Shown: positions 15,934-24,183 of the stretch, in pieces
Position numbering within the stretch: the first letter of the stretch is position 1
How the letters are laid out: every line of letters starts with the position of its first letter
Source: Flavisolibacter longurius
Lineage (GTDB): Bacteria > Bacteroidota > Bacteroidia > Chitinophagales > Chitinophagaceae
Reading direction: 5' to 3'
DNA: 42,612 bases
Assembly (NCBI GenBank): GCA_014163555.1
Contig: JACJGO010000033.1
Location: 1 to 42,612 of the forward strand
Position numbers and translations under genes: made by a program
Notes under the pieces: generated by a model
Database searches by the model: none
The model's input: only the letters and a program-made list of their open reading frames with translations
What the model was told of the DNA's origin: nothing

Positions 15934-16492
15934 AAACCTTTTGGGGTGTGATGCAAAAGTCTAAAGGTACGTCAAATTCATTGGCGTCGCTGATCTGCTG
16001 CACTGGTTCAAAATAGGATAACCCAATCTTCAGACAGTCGGGCCGGCAGCGTGAAAGGTAACGGTCGTAATAACCTTTGCCAAACCCAACACGATTTCCA
16101 TTTACATCGCAAATCAACATGGGCACCAGCACCATATCAATCTGAAGCGGATCGACCACTTCCGTTTCCAGCGGTTCCAGGATGTTGATGGCATTGGCTT
16201 CAAAAATCGTATCAACCTTGCACGCAATGGCTTCCATGTTAGGTTCTCTAATGGCCATTTTCGGGTAACAAATCTGCAGGTTCGGGTTGCGGAAGTGCAG
16301 GTAATCGGTGATGATGAAAGCGTTGATCTCATTGCGTTCTTCCATGGGATAGAAACTGAAAACAGCACCCAGTTGCGGCAATTCAACCGTTTGAAAATTG
16401 ATGAGGATAAGATCATCCCATTTCAAACGATCGGTATATGAAAGCTCTCTTCTTTTTTGATCGTAGGTTTTGCGGGCTTCTTTTTTTACCAT
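15923..16492 (-). CDS. 5-formyltetrahydrofolate cyclo-ligase
   Basis: The protein (190 residues from ATG 16492) matches the 5-FTHF cyclo-ligase family: an N-terminal KKEARKTYDQKRRELS helix, the substrate segment FYPMEERNEIN, and the C-terminal ATP-binding motif NRVGFGKGYYDRYL. It converts 5-formyl-THF to 5,10-methenyl-THF using ATP in the cytoplasm. The frame extends to 16552, but those 20 residues contain cysteines unlike the family. A CACCTTTG word (minus strand, plus 16542-16549), a near -7 match, would fall inside the longer version, so I chose MVKKEARK. FolB, another folate gene, is nearby (19398). Confidence 0.92.
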   Translation of the reverse strand: MVKKEARKTYDQKRRELSYTDRLKWDDLILINFQTVELPQLGAVFSFYPMEERNEINAFIITDYLHFRNPNLQICYPKMAIREPNMEAIACKVDTIFEANAINILEPLETEVVDPLQIDMVLVPMLICDVNGNRVGFGKGYYDRYLSRCRPDCLKIGLSYFEPVQQISDANEFDVPLDFCITPQKVYVF

Positions 16493-16629
16493 ATGGTATT
16501 TTTTAGAATCATCCCTTTTGTGTAAGGGGCCAATGCAGGCACAAAGGTGCACGAAGAAAATTTTAGTATGCGCTTAAAATTTCTCTGAAACCGTTTTGGT
16601 CAAATGCTTTTTGCAAGCCTTAGTTCTTT

Positions 16630-17184
16630 TTATTCCTCTTCGCTTTCGGGCATTTCGAAAATGGAAAAAATGGTTGTGCCATAATTCTTTTCGCGGAGAT
16701 AATAGGGAAAGGTTTGGTAGCTGTTACGGGGCGTATGTTCCAGGATAAACCAACCTCCATCTGTGAGCAGGCCTTTTTCAAAAATCAGCTTTGGAATATC
16801 GTCGATGATGGTCAGCGCATAAGGCGGACCGGCAAAGATGAAATCATATTTTTCACGGGTCGTTTCCATAAACCGGAACACATCGGACTTCACCAGTTTG
16901 ATTTGCGACAGCCCCAGGCTTTCTGCTGTTTTTTTGATAAAGGAAGCCATCTGGTTGTCCTTTTCTACAATCGTAAGATCGGTAGCACCGCGAGATGCTA
17001 ACTCATAACTGATGCTGCCGGTGCCTCCAAACAAGTCCAGGGTTTTCAGGTCTTCAAAATCAAGGTTGTTCTGCAAAATATTAAAGAGCCCTTCCTTGGC
17101 AATATCAGTGGTGGGCCTTGTATAAGGCATATTGGAAGGTGGATTGATCCGCCGGCCTCCTAATTTTCCACTTATAATACGCAT
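16630..17184 (-). CDS. rsmD: 16S rRNA (guanine966-N2)-methyltransferase RsmD-like
   Basis: The 184-residue protein is a class I SAM methyltransferase of the RsmD family. It starts MRIISGKLGGRRI and has TRPTTDIAKEGLFNIL (22-37), the SAM loop TLDLFGGTGSISYELASRGA (48-67) and IVEKD (72-76). The catalytic motif IV, normally DPPY or NPPY, reads AGPPY here (G119); the codon is GGT. RsmD methylates G966 of 16S rRNA during 30S assembly. The start overlaps the end of the upstream DUF3822 gene by 13 bases, a pairing common in Bacteroidota. A 137-base spacer separates it from the cyclo-ligase. Confidence 0.93.
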   Translation of the reverse strand: MRIISGKLGGRRINPPSNMPYTRPTTDIAKEGLFNILQNNLDFEDLKTLDLFGGTGSISYELASRGATDLTIVEKDNQMASFIKKTAESLGLSQIKLVKSDVFRFMETTREKYDFIFAGPPYALTIIDDIPKLIFEKGLLTDGGWFILEHTPRNSYQTFPYYLREKNYGTTIFSIFEMPESEEE

Positions 17185-17975
17185 GCAGCCAGGTTGTAAA
17201 GGGACGTAAAATAATATTGTGGGTAAGGACTTTGCGGCAGGCTAATTTCCGGCTGTTGTGCAAAATGTATATTGGTAAAATACTGTTGCAGGTTGGTAAA
17301 CAGCGAAGAATCCTTGTCCACCGGACCGGAAAGGATCAGGAACACTTCCTCCTGCGAAAGATTAAATTCATAGCAAATGTTCAGCAGGTAATACACCACA
17401 TCCAATGGCGATTTATAAGCATAGGTTTGCGCCAGTTGAATGGCAGCGTCTTTCTTTACCAACACCCGGAAAAACTGGTCGGTAAAATGAACCGATAACT
17501 GTTGATCGGCAATGAAGCCGTTGTAAATTTTTATGGTGGGTGTATAACAATGAAAATAATAGGCCGAAGGAAACGAAGTGTGAAGCTGTTTGCTGACAGC
17601 TTTGGGTAATGAATACGCTGTTACCATCTGCCACTCCGGGATGCTGTCATGAAAATAATCCTGTGCCGGCGCTTCATATACTGCGTCGAGAGCCGCATAA
17701 TCTTTCTGAAAATACTTCGAAGGAAAAAGCAGTGCCTGCGGAAATGCAGAACAGACCACCACCGATCGGTACGTTGTTTCTTTCAGGGGTGCAAGGATAG
17801 CCGGAAGATAATTGCCGGTTTCCAGCTCATCGTAAGTGGTAAGACGGATACGGTCGATGGTATTGGTAGCTTTGTGAAAAAGCGCCGAACTGCAATGATC
17901 CTTTCCAATCTCCAGCAGCAAGGTATGTTCGCTGCTTCCTCTATTTTCCTGTCCAATATCGAATATCGTTTTCAA
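17172..17975 (-). CDS. DUF3822 family protein
   Basis: The protein belongs to DUF3822, an actin-like-fold family of Bacteroidota usually encoded just upstream of rsmD, as here. Recognisable parts are TIFDIGQENRG near the start, FPQALLFPSKYF, and a C-terminal QVxx-like SGPVDKDSSLFTNLQQYF block. No ATG precedes the conserved FDIGQE segment within the intergenic space; the only in-frame ATG (18065) would overlap the divergent MATE gene. A TTG codon at 17975 begins LKTIFDIG and gives 267 residues, so I chose it. A TACTTTG word lies about 12 bases upstream. Function is unknown; proximity suggests a link to ribosome maturation. Confidence 0.8.
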   Translation of the reverse strand: MKTIFDIGQENRGSSEHTLLLEIGKDHCSSALFHKATNTIDRIRLTTYDELETGNYLPAILAPLKETTYRSVVVCSAFPQALLFPSKYFQKDYAALDAVYEAPAQDYFHDSIPEWQMVTAYSLPKAVSKQLHTSFPSAYYFHCYTPTIKIYNGFIADQQLSVHFTDQFFRVLVKKDAAIQLAQTYAYKSPLDVVYYLLNICYEFNLSQEEVFLILSGPVDKDSSLFTNLQQYFTNIHFAQQPEISLPQSPYPQYYFTSLYNLAACVL

Positions 17976-18039
17976 TCCCGTTTTTTTGCAAAGTACGTGG
18001 TTTCGGCATAGAAAAAACAAAGTAGCTTCGCCCCTTTTT

Positions 18040-19386
18040 ATGGCAAAAAGCTTACAGGTTGGCACCTCTTACCGGCAGATTTTAAAGATCGCCATGCCCA
18101 TCTCGCTTGCCTTGCTGGTGCCGCAACTGAACTTTATTACCAATGCTGTTTTCCTTGGCCACCTGAGTGAAGAAGCGCTGGCCACCGCCAGCATTACCGG
18201 CGTATATTACCTAATCTTTGGAGGGATTGGTTTTGGTTTGAACAACGGGTTGCAGGCCCTCATTTCCCGGCGTGCCGGCGAGAACCGGCCCAAAGAAATC
18301 GGGACCATCTTTCAACAAGGAATTTTTATCTCGCTTTGTATTGGTGTCTTTGGAATATTGTTTACGTATTTTGTTGCACCGCTGATCTTTCAGGCCACGA
18401 TTCAATCACAGCAAATTTATTCGGATGTAAATTCCTTTCTGCGGATTCGCATGTGGGGACTTCCTTTTCTATTTATTTACCAGATGCGCAATGCCTTGCT
18501 GGTGGGCATCAACCGCAGCAGTCTACTCATCATCGGGACAGCAGCCGAAGCGTTTGCTAATATCTTTTTTGATTATACGCTGATCTTTGGCCATTTCGGC
18601 ATGCCACGACTGGGTTTTAACGGTGCCGCATATGCCTCCGTGATTGCGGAATTTACCGGCATGTTCGCCATCTTTCTTGTGATCCGGGCCAAAGGCATCG
18701 GCCGCGAGTTTTCCATTTTTAAAGGATTTTCTTTCAATAAACAGATTACCTATCGCATTCTCCAGCTTTCGGGGCCGCTAATTTTTCAAATGGCCATTAG
18801 TGTAATCAGTTGGTTTTTCTTTTACCTCCTGATCGAACACCAGGGGCAAACCAGCCTGGCCATTTCCAACACCATGCGCAATGTGTTTGGCTTTTTCGGT
18901 GTGTTTAACTGGGCGTTTGCTTCAGCTGCCAATACCATGGTGAGCAATGTTATTGGGCAGGGTAAAAAAGATGTGGTGTTTGGCCTGATCAAAAAGATCA
19001 TGAACATGAGCATGGGTATGTCAATTCTTTTCTGCCTGTTGCTGAATCTTTTTCCGGATGTTTATTTCGCTGCCTTTGGGCAGGGACAACAATTTACAGC
19101 GGAAGGAACACCGGTGCTAAGGGTGGTGTCTGTTGCCCTCATTTGCAGTGCTGCTGCAGCCGTGTGGCTGAATGCCGTAACCGGAACAGGAAAAAGTAAA
19201 GTGACGTTCCTCATTGAGTTGGCTGCGATTGTTCTGTATTGCGTTTACGTGTACGTGGTACTGGAAGTAAAGCGCCTGTCGATTTCCTGGGCCTGGTCGT
19301 CAGAACTGTTGTACTGGACAACAATGTTCTCTCTCTCTTTTTTTTATATCCGGAGCGGCAAATGGAAACGGGCGGCTGCTATTTAG
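18040..19386 (+). CDS. MATE family multidrug/toxin exporter
   Basis: The 448-residue protein has twelve hydrophobic segments in two halves, as in MATE (NorM/DinF) transporters. Visible family features are QILKIAMPISLALLVPQLNF at the start of helix 1, GHLSEEALATASI in the first loop, and ISRRAGENRPKEIG after helix 3. It should export cationic compounds by sodium or proton antiport; the substrate is unknown. ATG 18040 gives MAKSLQVGTSYRQIL, a normal MATE start; the frame continues to 17986 but that part overlaps the divergent gene region. It ends 11 bases from the convergent folB stop. Confidence 0.93.
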   Translation: MAKSLQVGTSYRQILKIAMPISLALLVPQLNFITNAVFLGHLSEEALATASITGVYYLIFGGIGFGLNNGLQALISRRAGENRPKEIGTIFQQGIFISLCIGVFGILFTYFVAPLIFQATIQSQQIYSDVNSFLRIRMWGLPFLFIYQMRNALLVGINRSSLLIIGTAAEAFANIFFDYTLIFGHFGMPRLGFNGAAYASVIAEFTGMFAIFLVIRAKGIGREFSIFKGFSFNKQITYRILQLSGPLIFQMAISVISWFFFYLLIEHQGQTSLAISNTMRNVFGFFGVFNWAFASAANTMVSNVIGQGKKDVVFGLIKKIMNMSMGMSILFCLLLNLFPDVYFAAFGQGQQFTAEGTPVLRVVSVALICSAAAAVWLNAVTGTGKSKVTFLIELAAIVLYCVYVYVVLEVKRLSISWAWSSELLYWTTMFSLSFFYIRSGKWKRAAAI

Positions 19387-19397
19387 GAAAGAAAAGT

Positions 19398-19781
19398 TTA
19401 ATCTACTTCTAATCCGTCCGTAAAATCTTTCTGGAAGGTTACCGAAACGGAACCGGTGAAGGCGGCAATGGGCGGATTCAGTTTGATGATCTGCACTGAA
19501 ATTTTTAGCAATTGTGGAAAGGCCCCTTTCAGTCTTTCTGCTATCTCCATGGCCAGTGTTTCCAGTAAGTCACGACGAACGTCAAAGATGGCTTTTGTAA
19601 TGCTGTAAACCTCCGCATAATTAATGGTTTGCTCCAGTGAGTGTACTACAGCAACTGGTGCTTCTGTCGTAAGGGAAAGGTTTACCTCAAAGGCATTGCC
19701 GGCTTCTGCTTCTTCTGCAAACAAACCATGGGGCGAAAAAAAGTGCAGGTTGTGTAGTTGTATCGTTAAAACAGAAGGCAT
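19398..19781 (-). CDS. folB: Dihydroneopterin aldolase (FolB)
   Basis: The 127-residue protein matches FolB in length and motifs: IQLHNLHFFSPHGLFAEEAE with the pterin-binding region, INYAEVYSI, LLETLAMEIAERL with the conserved Glu, and VQIIKLNPPI with the catalytic Lys segment. It cleaves 7,8-dihydroneopterin to 6-hydroxymethyl-dihydropterin in folate synthesis, acting as a cytoplasmic octamer. The gene is monocistronic, convergent with the MATE gene and 108 bases from trxB. Confidence 0.95.
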   Translation of the reverse strand: MPSVLTIQLHNLHFFSPHGLFAEEAEAGNAFEVNLSLTTEAPVAVVHSLEQTINYAEVYSITKAIFDVRRDLLETLAMEIAERLKGAFPQLLKISVQIIKLNPPIAAFTGSVSVTFQKDFTDGLEVD

Positions 19782-19817
19782 TGATAATAAAAAGTCAGGT
19801 CTTATTTAAAAACAAAA

Positions 19818-19877
19818 ACCGGTTTACGATTTGAAACCTGCCCAACAAATGGCAGGAATCAGTTTTCACAAACCGGT
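19818..19877. terminator. Large two-part hairpin between folB and trxB
   Basis: Outer arms ACCGGTTT (19818-19825) and AAACCGGT (19870-19877) enclose an inner stem CCTGCC/GGCAGG (19837-19842, 19851-19856). It lies 13 bases past the trxB stop on the minus strand and probably ends that transcript before folB. Confidence 0.6.
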
Positions 19878-19889
19878 CATTCAATATTC

Positions 19890-20834
19890 TTACAAACCTT
19901 TTTCGCCCAGGTAGCGCTCCGCATCCAGGGCGGCCATACAGCCGGAGCCGGCAGCAGTAACGGCCTGGCGGTAAATTTTGTCCTGGACATCGCCGGCGGC
20001 AAATACGCCTTCAATGTTAGTTTTAGCAGTTCCGGGAACAGTTTTGATATAACCGCTTTCGTCCATATCCAGCCAATCCCTGAACACATCCGAATTAGGA
20101 GTATGCCCGATGGCCACAAAAAATCCTTTCACCGGAATTTCCGTTTTTTCACCGGTAGTGTTGTTTTTGATGCGAACGCCTTCTACGGTTTTTTCGCCCA
20201 AAACTTCATCGGTTTCCGTGTTCCAGTACACCTTAATGTTGGGTGAATTTTTCACACGTTCCTGCATCACCTTACTGGCCCGCATTTCATCGCGGCGCAC
20301 CAGCATGTGCACATTCGAGCAAAGCTTGGAAAGATAAAGCGCTTCTTCGGCGGCGGTATCCCCGGCACCCACAACGGCCACTTCTTTCCCACGGAAAAAG
20401 AAACCGTCGCACACGGCACAGGCACTCACACCATAGCCGTTTAATCGCTGTTCGCTTTCAATGTTCAGCCATTTGGCCGAAGCCCCGGTGGCAATGATGA
20501 TTGCATCGGCTTCAATCAGTTTTTCCTCATCGATCCATACTTTATAAGGCTGCTGCGAAAAATCAACTTTTGTGGCCAGGCCATAGCGAAGATCCGCTCC
20601 CATGCGCTGGGCCTGTTTTTCAAAATGGATCATCAGCTCCGGTCCCTGGATGCCTTCGGGAAAACCGGGGTAGTTCTCTACTTCCGTAGTAATGGTAAGC
20701 TGTCCGCCGGGCTGAATTCCTTGGTAGAGTACGGGCTTGAGGTTGGCACGGGCTGCATAGATTGCCGCCGTGTAGCCTGCCGGTCCCGATCCTATGATCA
20801 ATAAATGTGTCCTTTCTGCTGTTTGCGTTTCCAT
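19890..20834 (-). CDS. trxB: Thioredoxin-disulfide reductase
   Basis: The 314-residue flavoprotein has the FAD loop IIGSGPAGYTAAIYAARA (13-30), the redox pair in SACAVCDG (C139, C142), the NADPH loop VVGAGDTAAEEA (155-166) and the C-terminal FAD segment GVFAAGDVQDKIYRQAVTA. It transfers electrons from NADPH to thioredoxin, which also feeds the fRMsr at 4126. Length and motif spacing equal those of the E. coli type. It stands alone with a hairpin after its stop. Confidence 0.97.
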   Translation of the reverse strand: METQTAERTHLLIIGSGPAGYTAAIYAARANLKPVLYQGIQPGGQLTITTEVENYPGFPEGIQGPELMIHFEKQAQRMGADLRYGLATKVDFSQQPYKVWIDEEKLIEADAIIIATGASAKWLNIESEQRLNGYGVSACAVCDGFFFRGKEVAVVGAGDTAAEEALYLSKLCSNVHMLVRRDEMRASKVMQERVKNSPNIKVYWNTETDEVLGEKTVEGVRIKNNTTGEKTEIPVKGFFVAIGHTPNSDVFRDWLDMDESGYIKTVPGTAKTNIEGVFAAGDVQDKIYRQAVTAAGSGCMAALDAERYLGEKGL

Positions 20835-20946
20835 AATTAATCTGCGAAAATAACGGTTGTTTTGATTCTTCAGTAGCAGGCAAGCGTTTGACGGTTTTTG
20901 GATGCCATCAGATCTTCTTTTATATGAGAAGAATCCGGCAATCCTC

Positions 20947-21867
20947 TTATTGCGGGATGATCAGCGTTCGGTATTGTGAGGCATAGCCACCAAAATAACC
21001 CAAGGCATTCCCGCTGATATTGCTTTGCACTTTAATGGGCGTGGCAAACGGGTTGCCGACAGAGGCATAAGCAAATTCCATGGTCCGCCAGAAATCGTAT
21101 GTGGCTTTGTCGATGTTGCTCAACTTTAGCGTAACGGTATCTCCTTTTAAAAACAAGCGGTCACGGTCTTCAATTTCGCGGTTGCGGTCAATACCCCTTT
21201 CAATTGGCAACTCATACGTGGTTCCATCAATAAACAAATCGTCAAATGTGGCATTGAACGGTGTCAGGAACGGTTCGCTGTTTCGTTTGGTATAATAGCG
21301 AATGTAATCGCCAAAGCCCGCCGGATCGGTTGCTTTCACCATCACAATCACCTGGTCCAGATCAGCCTGCGGCGGTGCCGCTTTCCACCACACCGAATCA
21401 ATCCGCTTGGTAAGCCCCGGGATGGTGGTAGTTGCATTGTATTCCTGTCCATTGGCAACAATCCGCAAGCTGTATTGCTTATTTAATTCGCCAATAACGG
21501 CTGTAGAAAGGTTGCTGGAATCAATGCTGTAATGAACCAGTGTGAAGCCACCTACCGATGTACTGTACTCCTTTAATTTATGTGTGCGGGTACCATCGGA
21601 AACAAAAACCTCAGCGCCTCGTACAAAACTGTTGACCAGTTGCTGGGGCGAAATGGCTGCGTAATAATCCAGTGACCGTGTAAGCACCACCATCGGTGGC
21701 TGGCCGTTTTCGATGGTGGCTTCCACCACCAACTTGGGTTCTTCGCTGTTCAACTCTATTTCAATGTCTTTTTCGCAACCTAAAAGAAGGAAAGAAAATA
21801 AAAAGAGAAAGGCGGTCAGGCTTCCACCACCGCTTTTGTAATTTCCTATTTTCATTCTTCCGGTCAT
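20947..21867 (-). CDS. DUF4249 lipoprotein, without a neighbouring TonB receptor
   Basis: The 306-residue protein starts with a lipoprotein signal (LTAFLFLFSFLLLGC, Cys31) followed by EKDIEIELNSEEPKLVVEATI, the DUF4249 N-terminal signature. PMVVLTRSLDYYAAI and a C-terminal FWRTMEFAYASVGNPFATP, then GYFGGYASQYRTLIIP, are also typical. DUF4249 proteins are outer-surface lipoproteins that usually follow a TonB-dependent receptor gene; none is present here. ATG 21867 gives a charged n-region; MKIGNY at 21855 is equally possible. A TAAGTTTG word (minus strand, plus 21906-21913) lies 38 bases upstream and fits the -7 consensus. Confidence 0.9.
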   Translation of the reverse strand: MTGRMKIGNYKSGGGSLTAFLFLFSFLLLGCEKDIEIELNSEEPKLVVEATIENGQPPMVVLTRSLDYYAAISPQQLVNSFVRGAEVFVSDGTRTHKLKEYSTSVGGFTLVHYSIDSSNLSTAVIGELNKQYSLRIVANGQEYNATTTIPGLTKRIDSVWWKAAPPQADLDQVIVMVKATDPAGFGDYIRYYTKRNSEPFLTPFNATFDDLFIDGTTYELPIERGIDRNREIEDRDRLFLKGDTVTLKLSNIDKATYDFWRTMEFAYASVGNPFATPIKVQSNISGNALGYFGGYASQYRTLIIPQ

Positions 21868-21905
21868 TCCAAAGCCTTAACAGTTGATCGATGAAATTTG
21901 TTTAC

Positions 21906-21913
21906 CAAACTTA
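21906..21913 (-). promoter_or_regulatory. Candidate -7 element for the DUF4249 gene
   Basis: The minus strand reads TAAGTTTG, an exact TAnnTTTG match, predicting a leader of about 30 bases. No clear -33 TTTG at normal spacing. Confidence 0.33.
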
Positions 21914-21986
21914 CAACGGGATCAATAAAGCATTGGAAAAGGAAGGATAAGCAAAAATGGTTTAAACGATTTCTTAACGGAATGTA

Positions 21987-22280
21987 TTAAAGTTCGTGCA
22001 GCCTGTCCAGCGTCCAGGCTTCAGGCCGGGCTGCAAACTTCTGTTTGGTCAGTCGCCAGATATCGTCAAAAAAATGTGATTCGCGGTAACGGTTCAGGTC
22101 ATCTTCCGATTGCCACCAGCTATAGGTAAAAAATACCTGCGGATGTTGTTTGTCCTGCCAAAGCTCAAGATGCGTACAGCCGGGAAAATTCCGGATCAGG
22201 GACTTACGCTCATCAAACAATTTATTGAAGGCGAAGATCTCCTCCTCTTTGAACGTCATCTTTACGACACGAATGATCAT
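21987..22280 (-). CDS. Antibiotic biosynthesis monooxygenase (ABM) domain protein
   Basis: The 97-residue protein has the ferredoxin-like ABM fold pattern: MIIRVVKMTFKEEEIFAFNKLF, then IRNFPGCTHLELWQDKQHP and FTYSWWQSEDDLNRYRES. The His/Trp-rich middle and C-terminal FFDDIWRLTKQKF helix match the usual YhgC/ABM layout. Such proteins include quinol monooxygenases and haem-degrading enzymes; here the substrate is unknown. It lies 38 bases after the start region of the downstream reading gene for the SAM hydrolase family protein (22319-23146), same strand, and may be its co-transcribed partner. Confidence 0.85.
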   Translation of the reverse strand: MIIRVVKMTFKEEEIFAFNKLFDERKSLIRNFPGCTHLELWQDKQHPQVFFTYSWWQSEDDLNRYRESHFFDDIWRLTKQKFAARPEAWTLDRLHEL

Positions 22281-22318
22281 GGGAAAATAGTTATGGCAAA
22301 AAATGCTTGCCGGAGTGT

Positions 22319-23146
22319 TTATTCAAAATACACTTTTACAGTTTGGTAAAACAGGCGGGCCTGCATGACGTTGGGCATGTTGCCACTGTTTTCGCTGTAG
22401 CCTTTCAATCCGAAAAGGCCGGCTGCATTTCCTTTGTTGATAGCAATCTCAAGGTAACCGGCGCTGTTAAAAATCACCAGCTTTTCGCCCTGCGGCACAT
22501 CGGCGTACGAGCCACTGATGCGTTCAATGATTTCATCCCGCTTAAAAACAATCTTGAACCGCCTGCCCTTCCGTTGCCGCTCGAACTGGTCTTTGGTTAT
22601 GTTGACAATCACATTCTCGAAGTTGTCGATAAAGATGATTTGACCCTCCATCCAGTCTTCGCCCAGTGTGGGACGCAAAGGATGTTTTTCAATAAACAAG
22701 GGATCTGGAATGCCGATGTTTTGAATGGGTTCGCCGTTGCTCAATTGTGTAATGGCCTTGGCCGCGACATCGATGCAGTAAAGGGTATTCTTAATAGCCG
22801 ATTTTTCCAGCGGCACACCCAGGATCATCTCCGGCTTTTCTTCAATGATCATGCTGAGCAAACCATTGTCGGCGCAAATGACGTATTGATCTTTGTAAAA
22901 CGCAAACAGGAGTTGTTCGGGTTTCGATTCAAAAAGATTGACCAGAACAATGTGGTAGGTAAATTCAGGAAAGTTCTTTATGGCATTCCGGCATACATAA
23001 GACGCCTGTGGATAATTAAATGGCGATAATTTATGCGTGATGTCAATGATGTTAAAGTCAGGATTTATACGCAATAGCCGCCCCTTCGCTGCACCAACGA
23101 GGTAGTCCTGTTCGCCGATATCCGATGTTAGGGTAACTAGTGGCAT
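22319..23146 (-). CDS. SAM hydroxide adenosyltransferase (DUF62) family protein
   Basis: The 275-residue protein matches the DUF62/SAM-I hydroxide adenosyltransferase family. The N-terminus LVTLTSDIGEQDYLVGAAKGRL contains the two family aspartates (D9, D14), followed by INPDFNIIDITHKLSPFN and CADNGLLSMI. The C-terminal domain has GQIIFIDNFENVIVNITKDQF and LVIFNSAGYLEIAINKGNAA. Known members hydrolyse SAM to adenosine and methionine; the chlorinase and fluorinase are relatives. The usual VDPGVG loop is not seen (HIVLVNLFESK instead), so this may be a Bacteroidota variant. The stop is 38 bases from the ABM gene on the same strand. Confidence 0.9.
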   Translation of the reverse strand: MPLVTLTSDIGEQDYLVGAAKGRLLRINPDFNIIDITHKLSPFNYPQASYVCRNAIKNFPEFTYHIVLVNLFESKPEQLLFAFYKDQYVICADNGLLSMIIEEKPEMILGVPLEKSAIKNTLYCIDVAAKAITQLSNGEPIQNIGIPDPLFIEKHPLRPTLGEDWMEGQIIFIDNFENVIVNITKDQFERQRKGRRFKIVFKRDEIIERISGSYADVPQGEKLVIFNSAGYLEIAINKGNAAGLFGLKGYSENSGNMPNVMQARLFYQTVKVYFE

Positions 23147-23234
23147 GCCATGAAGGAAAGTGTGTAAAAATCAAAAATTAAAGTGGAATGAAAAGGGGCT
23201 GTGCATAAATAAAAAAAAGCCTTTGGAATCAATA

Positions 23235-24044
23235 TTATTTCACCAGTTTGCCGTTTTTGAAAAAAAAGTTTTTTACCAGTTTGTCGGTAAGCGATGGAAA
23301 AAACTTGTTCAGGAAAACGGTGCGTTTTCCATTAAAGGTCAGCACCAGGGTACGTTTGTGTTTGCGGATCGCCTGCATTATTTCATCGGCACATTCTTCG
23401 GCTGTCATCAGGCTGCCTTCATCCAACGGGCTTTCACCCTGCGCCTGTCCTCTTTCGTTAAGGGCTGCATTGCGGATGTTGGAGGCCGTAAATCCGGGAC
23501 AGACCCACATTACATTCACACCCTCATCCAGCAATTCCGTGCGAACCGCTTCCAGCCATCCCTGCAGGGCAAACTTGGATGCGGAATAACCGCTTCGTCC
23601 GGGCAATCCGCGATACCCCGCAATGGACGAAACCCCTACGATCGTGCCTTTTCTTTCAATGATCGAGTTCAGCGCAAACTTGGTACAGTAAACCGACCCG
23701 AAAAAGTTGATCTGCATGACCCGTTCAATCACATCGACCGTGGTATCTTTCAGCAAACCACGCATGGACACGCCGGCGTTGTTGATCAGAACATCAATGC
23801 CGCCAAACACCTTTAATGTGGATTCAATAAAGTGCCGGCAGTCGTTTTCTACGCTTACATCAGCAATAATGGCATGCAAAGGGTAAGAGGGAAATTCGGA
23901 TTGGAGGCGATAGAGTTTGTCCTGGTTGCGACCGCAGGTAGCCACTTTTGCACCGGCCATCAATAGTTTTTCGACCAATGCTTTTCCAATGCCTTCGGTA
24001 CCGCCCGTCACCACGACTACTTTATCTTGAAAAAATTCGGACAT
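23235..24044 (-). CDS. Short-chain dehydrogenase/reductase (SDR)
   Basis: The 269-residue protein is a classical SDR. It has the cofactor loop TGGTEGIG (13-20), NNAG (88-91), catalytic Ser139 or Ser140 and the YSASK pair Tyr153/Lys157. CGRN after the second strand suggests NADP(H). The C-terminal part, TLVLTFNGKRTVFLNKFFP then LVKNFFFKNGKL, is a basic amphipathic tail. It resembles 3-ketodihydrosphingosine reductase-like SDRs of lipid metabolism, a possibility since Bacteroidota make sphingolipids, but the substrate cannot be fixed. A TAGGTTTG -7 element is 19 bases upstream of the start codon. Confidence 0.9.
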   Translation of the reverse strand: MSEFFQDKVVVVTGGTEGIGKALVEKLLMAGAKVATCGRNQDKLYRLQSEFPSYPLHAIIADVSVENDCRHFIESTLKVFGGIDVLINNAGVSMRGLLKDTTVDVIERVMQINFFGSVYCTKFALNSIIERKGTIVGVSSIAGYRGLPGRSGYSASKFALQGWLEAVRTELLDEGVNVMWVCPGFTASNIRNAALNERGQAQGESPLDEGSLMTAEECADEIMQAIRKHKRTLVLTFNGKRTVFLNKFFPSLTDKLVKNFFFKNGKLVK

Positions 24045-24063
24045 AGCTGAAAATTACGAGCCG

Positions 24064-24071
24064 CAAACCTA
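24064..24071 (-). promoter_or_regulatory. Candidate -7 element for the SDR gene
   Basis: The minus strand reads TAGGTTTG, an exact TAnnTTTG match placed 19 bases before the ATG. The same 8-base word precedes the poly-HAMP kinase gene. No good -33 box is seen. Confidence 0.36.
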
Positions 24072-24183
24072 ATCCAAAAAGGGCTGGTTTAAAAGGGCGT
24101 TCACCGAATAATAAAAGCTGCTGTCGATTTTTTTCGTAGAAATGTCCTCTCTTAGCCAGATTCTATGTGCGGCTGTAAATCAG

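Noticed and set aside
22307-23029. 240-codon plus-strand frame
   Set aside because: Antisense to the SAM hydrolase family gene, which is full length with clear motifs.
23187-23225. Possible terminator AAAGGGGCT...AGCCTTT between SAM hydrolase and SDR genes
   Set aside because: The stem is short and the loop long and A-rich; not convincing.
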